Shown here: positions 57,948 to 64,000 of the stretch, piece by piece
Layout: the number at the start of each line of letters is the position of its first letter
Position numbering within the stretch: position 1 is the first letter of the stretch
Assembly: GCA_038405045.1 (NCBI GenBank)
Contig: JBBZIV010000001.1
Location: 1 to 64,000 of the forward strand
Direction of reading: 5' to 3'
Length of the DNA stretch: 64,000 bases
DNA from: Sporobacter sp038405045
Lineage (GTDB): Bacteria > Bacillota > Clostridia > Oscillospirales > Oscillospiraceae
The notes under the pieces: model-generated
Told to the model about the DNA's origin: nothing
The model's input: the letters and a program-made list of their open reading frames with translations, nothing else
Databases searched by the model: none
Program-made: the position numbers and the translations under genes

Positions 57948-59834
57948 TTGCGACAAAAAACGCGTTCAACGGAAAACAGCCGTGATGACAGGGCATACTA
58001 TCAGCGGCTTAAACTCTTGATGCAATCAGCCGATAAACATAACGGACGGATCTTGTCAAAGGACGGTGAGAGGATGAAAAAGGCGCAGAAAGCACGGCGG
58101 GAATTTGAAAAAATCAGCGGGCAGCTCGCGCACTTGACAGTGCTCGTCCGAAACACAAAGGATTCAAAGCTTTGGGATCACGAGGCCAGCGTCCGCAAAA
58201 AAATAAAGGCGCTTCAAGAGATGGCACCCGGTGATTTTACGGGACTTGATACGGTTTATAATGGCTATCTCGCTCTGCTCGACGATATTTCCGCTCGCCT
58301 CTTGGCGCATTACAACAAGAAAAAACGCACCGATTACACATTTGAAGAGATTGTCAAAACAGACCGCGCCGGTTATTTAGCCTCCGGCATCATGTCCGTT
58401 CTTTTCACGAGCCATATCCCAAAAATGATTCAAGATGCGTTCAACAGCCATTTCCCGGCCAACCCGAAGGACGAATATGAAAACGCCAGAAAAATGCGTC
58501 GGCGCGTCGTTTTGCATCTTGGGGAGACAAATACGGGCAAGACATACCGGGCTATTGAACGGTTGAAGCAGGCTGATAACGGGGTTTATCTCGCGCCGCT
58601 GCGCATTTTGGCTCTGGAGAACTTTGAGCGCCTGAATCAAGACGGCGTGCCTTGCCATCTTGTCACCGGCGAGGAGGAAATCCTTGTTACAGGCGCGCGC
58701 CACGTCTGCTCGACGATAGAAAAGCTTGATTTGGACGCGTTATATGATGTTGCCGTTATCGACGAAGTGCAAATGATAGCCGACGGACAGCGCGGCTCTG
58801 CGTGGACGCGCGCCGTGCTGGGTCTTCAAAGCACCGAAATTCATATCTGTGGGGCGTTCAACGCCAAAGCGCTGCTGCTCAAAATTCTGGGTGACTGCCG
58901 GGACGACGTTGAAATCATCGAATACCGGCGCAATACGCCGCTCGAGGTTTGCAGCGCGCCATACTCGCTCCAGCGCGCCGAACGGGGAGACGCGCTCGTG
59001 GCTTTTTCCAAAAGGCGCGTTTTAGAACTATCAAAATATTATCAGGAGCGCGGCGTTCATAACAGCGTCATTTACGGTGATCTGCCGCCGGAAGTCCGGC
59101 GGATGCAGTACCACGCTTTTATACAGGGAGACAGTAAGCTGCTTATCACAACGGACGCGATTGGTATGGGCGTTAATCTCCCGATCCGCCGGATTGTTTT
59201 TACCGACCTGATGAAGTTCGACGGGGAGGAGAAACGATACATCACCTCGCAGGAAGTGAAACAAATTGCGGGACGGGCGGGGCGACGCGGCATCTATGAC
59301 GTCGGCTACGTCTGCACAACGGGCATTGACTTTTTGTTTCTCAAAGAAAATCTCGAAATGGCAGATGAACCTCTTATTAAGGCTGTTTTAGGCCCCGGCG
59401 AGGCCATCATGCGTATTCAAGGCCTGCCGCTGCGGGACAAGCTCGCGCTCTGGAGCACGAGCGCGGAGCGCCTTGATTATTATCGGAAAATGGACGTGCG
59501 GGACTATCTGCTCATTCTCGATAGCATCCGCCCTTTCCACCTGCCGGAAAAAGCGGAATTTCAGCTCATGAAGCTGCCCTTCAACGTCCGTGACGCGGCA
59601 ATATTGGCAGACTTTCTTGAGCACGTGGAGACCTGCTTTATCAAAAAAGAGGCAGCAATCAATAAGCCGAAGGCGGCGGGGCAGACGCTTGCTGATTCTG
59701 AACGGTACTATCAGAAGCTGGGGCTGTATTACGCGTTTTCCAAAAATTTTAATTTGTCGTTCGAGCCGGAATGGGTCTATGCCGAGCGCGCGGCAACAAG
59801 CGAGAAAATCAACGCTCTTCTATTAAGACTTTGA
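57948..59834 (+). CDS. SUV3-like DExH RNA helicase
   Basis: The 628-residue superfamily 2 helicase has motif I GETNTGKTYRAI (about residues 190-201), motif II DEVQM (about 271), motif III-like ICGAFNAK, and motif VI QIAGRAGRRG (about 444). The SUV3-type arrangement and C-terminal helical region resemble the mitochondrial RNA-degradosome helicase. It presumably unwinds structured RNA. The start is uncertain: a TTG at 57948 gives the longest frame, with an ATG at 58020 and an ATG at 58074 (AAAGGA ten bases upstream) as alternatives. It is divergent from rex. Confidence 0.85.
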   Translation: MRQKTRSTENSRDDRAYYQRLKLLMQSADKHNGRILSKDGERMKKAQKARREFEKISGQLAHLTVLVRNTKDSKLWDHEASVRKKIKALQEMAPGDFTGLDTVYNGYLALLDDISARLLAHYNKKKRTDYTFEEIVKTDRAGYLASGIMSVLFTSHIPKMIQDAFNSHFPANPKDEYENARKMRRRVVLHLGETNTGKTYRAIERLKQADNGVYLAPLRILALENFERLNQDGVPCHLVTGEEEILVTGARHVCSTIEKLDLDALYDVAVIDEVQMIADGQRGSAWTRAVLGLQSTEIHICGAFNAKALLLKILGDCRDDVEIIEYRRNTPLEVCSAPYSLQRAERGDALVAFSKRRVLELSKYYQERGVHNSVIYGDLPPEVRRMQYHAFIQGDSKLLITTDAIGMGVNLPIRRIVFTDLMKFDGEEKRYITSQEVKQIAGRAGRRGIYDVGYVCTTGIDFLFLKENLEMADEPLIKAVLGPGEAIMRIQGLPLRDKLALWSTSAERLDYYRKMDVRDYLLILDSIRPFHLPEKAEFQLMKLPFNVRDAAILADFLEHVETCFIKKEAAINKPKAAGQTLADSERYYQKLGLYYAFSKNFNLSFEPEWVYAERAATSEKINALLLRL

Positions 59835-59981
59835 AAAATCAAGTGAAACAAAGAGTATCTGCCAGCATAATAATTCTGTTTTGCCCGACACTAGCAATGC
59901 GCTTATTTGGCGCGACAGAAAGAAGCCGCGATACAAGAGAGTATTCTTTGAAAGATTTTTTGAGTTTGAGGAGGAATCGAT

Positions 59982-60155
59982 ATGAGCGGAAGAAACAGCA
60001 TCATGTCCGACAATCTGAAAATGGAGATCGCCAAGGAGCTTGGCGTTAACGATATTGTTCAAAACGGCGGCTGGGGCGACGTCTCGTCGCGTGACTGCGG
60101 CAATATCGTTAAAAAAGCCATTGAAATGGCCGAGCGCAGCGTCAGCGGCAAATAG
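59982..60155 (+). CDS. alpha/beta-type small acid-soluble spore protein
   Basis: The 57-residue DNA-binding spore protein coats the chromosome in the dormant spore. It contains the family signatures LKMEIAKELGV (about residues 12-22) and GGWGDVSSRDCGNIVKKAIEMAE, in which the usual GxxVK/MV spacer is shortened. The ATG has GAGGAGG eight bases upstream. The gene is short and stands alone with a strong terminator. It shows that the organism makes endospores. It is slightly divergent, with WGD and a Cys where relatives have a hydrophobic residue and Asn. Confidence 0.9.
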   Translation: MSGRNSIMSDNLKMEIAKELGVNDIVQNGGWGDVSSRDCGNIVKKAIEMAERSVSGK

Positions 60156-60168
60156 CATTAAACAGTAA

Positions 60169-60198
60169 CGGGGGAGATTTTTCTCCCCCGCATTTTTT
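60169..60198 (+). terminator. terminator after the spore protein gene
   Basis: CGGGGGAGA and TCTCCCCCG pair across TTTT and are followed by CATTTTTT. Confidence 0.92.
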
Positions 60199-60200
60199 AG

Positions 60201-60228
60201 TTGACACGGTGCTTTTTCGCGCTATAAT
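60201..60228 (+). promoter_or_regulatory. promoter of the thiamine transporter gene
   Basis: TTGACA (60201-60206), a 16-base spacer and TATAAT (60223-60228), both elements perfect. Confidence 0.88.
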
Positions 60229-60243
60229 GAATATAACTCAATA

Positions 60244-60330
60244 TGGGGTGCTGAGTATACTCGGCTGAGATTCGGCGGTGTGACGCCGAAAACCCTTGAC
60301 CTGATCTGGATAATGCCAGCGTAGGAAAAC
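60244..60330 (+). ncRNA. TPP riboswitch (THI element)
   Basis: Conserved TPP aptamer features in order: GGGGTGC at the 5' strand, GGCTGAGAT, ACCCTTGACCTGATCTGGAT, AATGCCAGCGTAGG. Thiamine pyrophosphate would favour the following terminator and lower thiT expression. Confidence 0.96.
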
Positions 60331-60338
60331 TGCTTTTC

Positions 60339-60376
60339 GCACTCTGCGGCATTTGCAGGGTGCCTTTATTTTTTTA
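60339..60376 (+). terminator. TPP riboswitch terminator
   Basis: GCACTCTGC (60339-60347) pairs with GCAGGGTGC (60355-60363) and is followed by CTTTATTTTTTT. Confidence 0.88.
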
Positions 60377-60466
60377 AGGTATGCTGATGCCGCCTTCGGG
60401 GTGCCTTCTCTGCGCCGCGTGTTTCCAGCCGGGTACCGTTGCAGTAATTAGTTAAAGGAGAAGGAT

Positions 60467-61042
60467 ATGAAAAGAAAAACAACCCTTATTTTAGTTGAGT
60501 GCGCGATGATGATTGCGATGTCGGTCGTGCTGAGCTTTATTAAGCTCTATGAGTTTCCACAGGGCGGTGCCGTCACGCTGGCCAGTATGGCACCCTTAGT
60601 CCTCGTCTCATATCGTCACGGCATCAAATGGGGCCTTGCGGCAGCCTTTGTGTACAGCCTCTTGCAGATGATTTTGCCCCCCGGCTTCTACCCGCCCCCG
60701 GCCAAGACTTTTATGGCGTTTGCCGGCGTCGTCTTACTGGACTATGTCATCGCCTTTACCGTGCTTGGTACAGCGGCTTTCTTTGGGAAGCCCTTTAAAA
60801 ACAAGGTGCTCAGTGCTGCGGTGGGTGCTGTGGCCGTCACAGTCTTGCGTCTAACCTGCCATTTTTTCAGCGGCATCCTCATCTGGGGCAGTTATGCCCC
60901 CGAAGGGACGCCCGTGTGGCTGTATTCGCTGACATATAACGGCACCTATATGGTGTGGGAAATCATCATTACCGCCGTTGTTGTTGCCATTCTCGTCCCG
61001 GTTCTCGACAGGATCGACCGCAATCGCAATAGAACAGCCTAG
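60467..61042 (+). CDS. thiT: ECF thiamine transporter S component ThiT
   Basis: The 191-residue membrane protein has about six helices. Thiamine-contact residues characteristic of ThiT are visible in LYEFPQGGAVTLASMAPL (about residues 25-42), YRHGIKWGL, YPPPAKT-type loop and the late NGTYMVWE. It works with shared EcfA/EcfT to import thiamine. AAAGGAGAAGGAT precedes the ATG. Control by the upstream TPP riboswitch confirms the substrate. Confidence 0.95.
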   Translation: MKRKTTLILVECAMMIAMSVVLSFIKLYEFPQGGAVTLASMAPLVLVSYRHGIKWGLAAAFVYSLLQMILPPGFYPPPAKTFMAFAGVVLLDYVIAFTVLGTAAFFGKPFKNKVLSAAVGAVAVTVLRLTCHFFSGILIWGSYAPEGTPVWLYSLTYNGTYMVWEIIITAVVVAILVPVLDRIDRNRNRTA

Positions 61043-61075
61043 AATTCAGTACCGTCTCAGCTAAACTGAAACTCT

Positions 61076-61117
61076 TGAAGAGGAACAGAAGCGTCATATC
61101 GCCTCTGTTCCTCTTCG
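61076..61117 (+). terminator. hairpin after thiT
   Basis: GAAGAGGAACAGA and TCTGTTCCTCTTC form a 13-bp stem with a long loop. The following T content is low (CGTCGTC), so termination strength is uncertain. Confidence 0.55.
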
Positions 61118-61193
61118 TCGTCATGCCCGCCAGTGACTACTCAAAAAAGTGAATATGTCTCATGCTTTTTTGATACAGGCGCTTTTTATCCCC

Positions 61194-61205
61194 GGGTATG
61201 CTATA
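61194..61205 (+). promoter_or_regulatory. extended -10 promoter of tex
   Basis: TATGCTATAAT contains TG-N-TATAAT; no good -35 is present. It lies about 31 bases before the ATG. Confidence 0.55.
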
Positions 61206-61236
61206 ATCCTTATCAATAAAAGACATGAGGTAACGT

Positions 61237-63399
61237 ATGGATATCAAATCTCTGCTGGCCGCCGCGTTTAAGCTGAAGCCTGAGCATGTGGCCAATATTA
61301 TTTCACTTCTTGACGACGGGAACACCATTCCGTTTATTGCCCGCTACCGCAAAGAGATGACAGGCTCCTGTGACGACCAGGTCCTGCGGGAATTAAGCGA
61401 CCGATTAACGTATCTGCGCAGCCTTGAAAAGCGCAAGGAAGAGGTCAAGGAGAGTATCGCCGCGCAGGAGAAGCTGACGGATGACTTGAGAGCAGCCATC
61501 GACAGCGCCGCGGCGCTATCCGAGGTTGAGGATATTTATCGCCCCTACCGGCCAAAGCGCCGAACACGCGCGACAATGGCGCGGGAAAAAGGGCTTGGGA
61601 CACTTGCGGAAATCATTTTGGCGCAAAGACTTAAAAAAGGCAGCCTTGCTGATATTGCATCCCCCTATATTGACGCCGAAAAAGGTGTTACCACATGGGA
61701 AGAGGCGCTCTCCGGTGCTATGGACATCGTCGCCGAGGAAATCTCCGACGATGCTGGATGCCGCAAGCGCCTGCGCGCCTTGCTGTATCGGGAAGGCAGG
61801 CTTGTTTCAAAAGCGGTGAAGGCGGAGAAATCCGTTTATGAAATGTATGCCGATTATTCAGAGCCTGTCAGCCGGATACCGAGCCATCGGATATTGGCGA
61901 TCAACCGGGGCGAAAAAGAGGATTTTCTAAAGGTCGGAATTGAAATGAACGGCGATTCAGCGATAAAAATTCTCGTTGACGCTTTTGCCGTCCCCGGTTC
62001 CGTGACGACGGAGACAGTTGCTTCATGTGCCGAGGACGCCTGGAAAAGGCTCATCGCGCCGTCAGTCGAGCGCGAGGTGCGGGGGGAGCTGACGGACAAA
62101 GCCTCTGAACAGGCCATCCGGATGTTTGCGCTGAATTTAAAGCCATTGCTCTTGCAGCCACCCGTTAAAAACAAGGTCATTTTGGGGCTTGACCCCGCCT
62201 ACCGAACAGGGTGCAAAATTGCCGTCGTCAGTGAGACGGGCAAGGTGCTTGACACAACGGTTGTCTACCCAACGCCACCGCAGAAAAAGACGGAGGAAGC
62301 CAAGCGCGACCTGAAAAGGCTCATTGAAAAGCATAATGTTGACGCGATTGCCATCGGCAACGGCACAGCCTCCAAGGAGTCTGAGCTTTTTATCGCCGAG
62401 CTGATTTCAGAGCTGGATAGACCCGTCGGCTACATGGTGGTGAGCGAGGCGGGGGCGTCCGTCTACTCGGCGTCAAAGCTGGGGGCGGAGGAGTTCCCTG
62501 ATTTCGACGTGACGCAAAGAAGTGCCGTGTCCATCGCGCGGCGACTTCTTGACCCGCTGGCCGAGCTTGTGAAGATTGACCCGAAAGCCATCGGCGTCGG
62601 CCAATACCAGCATGATATGCCGCCCGCGCGGCTTGACGATGCGCTCGGCGGTGTTGTGGAGGACTGCGTCAACAGTGTCGGTGTTGATTTGAATACTGCT
62701 TCAATATATTTACTGACTTATATTTCTGGTCTCAACGCGACGGTTGCGAAGAATATCGTCGCTTACCGCGACGAACAAGGGCATTTTAAAAGCAGGCCGG
62801 AGCTTAAAAAGGTTTCAAAGCTGGGGCCGAAGGCTTACGAGCAGTCTGCGGGCTTTCTGCGCATCCCCGGCGGGAAAAACGTTCTCGACAATACGGGTGT
62901 GCATCCCGAGACCTACGCGGCGGCGGAACAGCTTTTGATTTTGCTGAATCTTACAATGGCGGACAAGGCTGGCCTTGCGGCGCTTGGCGCGCGCGTTGCG
63001 GAATATGGGGAAGCACAGGCGGCTGCGGCTGTCGGCGTCGGCGTTCCGACGCTGCGCGATATTGTCCGAGAGCTGCAAAAGCCGGGGCGTGACTTGAGGG
63101 ACGAGCTGCCGCCGCCGCTGCTCCGGACGGATGTGATGGACATGAGTGACCTAAAGCCGGGCATGGAGCTGACCGGAACGGTGCGCAATGTTATAGACTT
63201 CGGTGTTTTCGTCGACATTGGCGTCCATCAGGACGGGCTGGTGCACATCTCTGAGGTCACCGACCGCTATATTAAACACCCGTCGGAGATCGTCAAAGTT
63301 GGAGACGTTGTCACCGTCACCGTGCTCGGCGTCGATCAAGCCAAAAAGCGGATATCGCTATCCATGAAAAAGCGTGAAAAAGCAGGCCGACAAGCATGA
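61237..63399 (+). CDS. tex: Tex family transcription accessory protein (S1 RNA-binding)
   Basis: The 720-residue protein has the Tex N-terminal helical region (NTIPFIARYRKEMTGS, about 29-44), a YqgF/RNase H-like domain (LGLDPAYRTGCKIAVV, about 321-336), helix-hairpin-helix motifs (about 480-560) and a C-terminal S1 domain (about 640-715; TGTVRNVIDFGVFVDIGVHQDGLVH, given in part). It binds nucleic acid and affects transcription in other bacteria. GAGGTAACGT precedes the ATG. Its stop overlaps the next gene by four bases. Confidence 0.95.
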   Translation: MDIKSLLAAAFKLKPEHVANIISLLDDGNTIPFIARYRKEMTGSCDDQVLRELSDRLTYLRSLEKRKEEVKESIAAQEKLTDDLRAAIDSAAALSEVEDIYRPYRPKRRTRATMAREKGLGTLAEIILAQRLKKGSLADIASPYIDAEKGVTTWEEALSGAMDIVAEEISDDAGCRKRLRALLYREGRLVSKAVKAEKSVYEMYADYSEPVSRIPSHRILAINRGEKEDFLKVGIEMNGDSAIKILVDAFAVPGSVTTETVASCAEDAWKRLIAPSVEREVRGELTDKASEQAIRMFALNLKPLLLQPPVKNKVILGLDPAYRTGCKIAVVSETGKVLDTTVVYPTPPQKKTEEAKRDLKRLIEKHNVDAIAIGNGTASKESELFIAELISELDRPVGYMVVSEAGASVYSASKLGAEEFPDFDVTQRSAVSIARRLLDPLAELVKIDPKAIGVGQYQHDMPPARLDDALGGVVEDCVNSVGVDLNTASIYLLTYISGLNATVAKNIVAYRDEQGHFKSRPELKKVSKLGPKAYEQSAGFLRIPGGKNVLDNTGVHPETYAAAEQLLILLNLTMADKAGLAALGARVAEYGEAQAAAAVGVGVPTLRDIVRELQKPGRDLRDELPPPLLRTDVMDMSDLKPGMELTGTVRNVIDFGVFVDIGVHQDGLVHISEVTDRYIKHPSEIVKVGDVVTVTVLGVDQAKKRISLSMKKREKAGRQA

Positions 63400-64000
63400 G
63401 CGGCGTTTGCCTGCACGCCGTTATCGCCGCCATCAATTCAAAATATATTCACGCGTCACTCGCACCGTGGTATCTGCTGGCGGGGCTTGAAACGTTTGGG
63501 GACGGCGCGGTCTCAGCCGAGGTCGTTGAGGGGACAGTGAATGAAGAGCTCGCGGCTGTTGCCGCGCGAATCATTGAAAAAAGCCCGGGCGTTCTCGGGC
63601 TTTCCTGCTATATCTGGAATATCGCGTTTATCAAAAAGCTGCTGCCTGTCATCAAAAAAGCGCTGCCGGACGCCGTTATCGTTCTCGGCGGCCCGGAGGT
63701 CAGCTATAACGCCGGAGATATTCTGTGTGACGAGCCGCTCGTGGACTACGTTATCTCCGGGGAAGGCGAAATGCCCTTCGCGCGGCTTATGACAGCGCTT
63801 ACCTCCGGCGGCAGCACTGCCGGTATTCCGGGCCTCTGCTACAGGAGCGGCGGCGGTGTCGCCGTCGCGCCACCGCATGGCGCGACCGACGACCCGCCCA
63901 ATCCATATACCGAGGCGTATTTCACGGCGCTGAACGGACGGATCGCCTATTTGGAGACGAGCCGGGGCTGCCCGTTTGCCTGCGCCTTCTGCCTGTCCGG
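63396..64000 (+). CDS. B12-binding radical SAM protein (partial, runs off the window)
   Basis: The visible 201 residues carry an N-terminal cobalamin-binding domain (about 1-135: AINSKYIHASLAPWYL, LGLSCYIWN, VLGGPEVSYN, YVISGEGE) and the start of a radical SAM domain with TSRGCPFACAFCLSG (CxxxCxxC) at the window edge. The group methylates or rearranges unknown substrates; a DUF4080 domain may follow, which I cannot see. It overlaps tex by four bases (ATGA). Dependence on cobalamin fits the B12 operon in this window. Confidence 0.88.
   Translation, partial: MSGVCLHAVIAAINSKYIHASLAPWYLLAGLETFGDGAVSAEVVEGTVNEELAAVAARIIEKSPGVLGLSCYIWNIAFIKKLLPVIKKALPDAVIVLGGPEVSYNAGDILCDEPLVDYVISGEGEMPFARLMTALTSGGSTAGIPGLCYRSGGGVAVAPPHGATDDPPNPYTEAYFTALNGRIAYLETSRGCPFACAFCLS

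Noticed and set aside
59835..59981. Sigma-G promoter before the spore protein gene
   Set aside because: CATAATA could serve as the -10, but no matching -35 is found at the right distance, so it is not annotated.

Overview
The window is a chromosomal segment of an anaerobic, endospore-forming member of the Clostridia (Bacillota), perhaps Oscillospirales; that last step is a guess from gene content and moderately GC-rich coding. Pointers: an alpha/beta-type small acid-soluble spore protein, a YtaF-type sporulation membrane protein, [FeFe]-hydrogenase maturation genes (hydE/G/F) with a sensory hydrogenase and Rex, ECF transporter subunits, an SLH-domain surface protein, and a regulatory style dominated by riboswitches, a T-box and intrinsic terminators. 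No phage, insertion sequence, CRISPR array or transposase is visible.

Layout. 1-680: tRNA-Lys, tRNA-Glu and 5S rRNA separated by hairpin-rich spacers. 784-3409 (minus): small membrane protein, ammonium transporter and PII protein behind a leader with two tandem terminator-like hairpins. 3513-4792: DUF1646 transporter behind a short leader that fits the Na+-I (DUF1646-motif) riboswitch class. 4904-11656: ECF S component, RNase Z, a hexokinase-type kinase, a COG2509 flavoprotein, XdhC and a MocA-HD fusion (molybdenum-hydroxylase accessory genes without the enzyme). 11797-19890: T-box(Trp)-controlled trpEGDCFBA-aroF plus a GNAT gene. 19939-32304: SLH protein, DUF1697, carbonic anhydrase, an EAL/HDOD regulator with a small Cys protein behind a sigma-28-like promoter, pyridoxamine kinase, RidA, M20 peptidase, NAD synthetase, NlpC/P60 hydrolase, MsrAB. 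32436-37669 (minus): cobalamin-riboswitch operon cbiA-cbiB-cobD-cbiP. 37778-40706: M-box Mg2+ riboswitch, then a short upstream ORF with a second attenuator, then an MgtE-type cytosolic sensor protein and an Nramp-related Mg2+ transporter. 40774-48031: YtaF, P2-type Ca2+-ATPase, bactofilin, coiled-coil membrane protein and two unrecognised proteins. 48087-54169: a leader RNA with terminator, then TM1266-type regulator, hydE, hydG, hydF, aspartase and a Cys-rich protein. 54241-57924 (minus): rex, sensory [FeFe] hydrogenase and SpoIIE-type phosphatase. 57948-64000: SUV3-like helicase, SASP, TPP riboswitch and thiT, tex, and the start of a B12-binding radical SAM gene.

How it fits together. Much of the window is ion and cofactor homeostasis under RNA control: ammonium, Na+, Mg2+, cobalamin, thiamine and tryptophan each have a leader RNA in front of the relevant genes. 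Redox and hydrogen sensing form a second theme: Rex, the sensory hydrogenase and its neighbouring phosphatase look like a signalling module, and the maturation operon that would build its H-cluster lies just upstream.

The most interesting signal is the Mg2+ locus. Downstream of the M-box terminator lies a 24-codon reading frame with a strong ribosome binding site and an acidic/proline start (M-D-A-D-P) resembling the MgtL leader peptide of enterobacteria. It overlaps an anti-terminator strand competing with a second terminator that swallows the ribosome binding site of the Mg2+ operon. A second candidate is the unclassified leader in front of the hydrogenase maturation operon.
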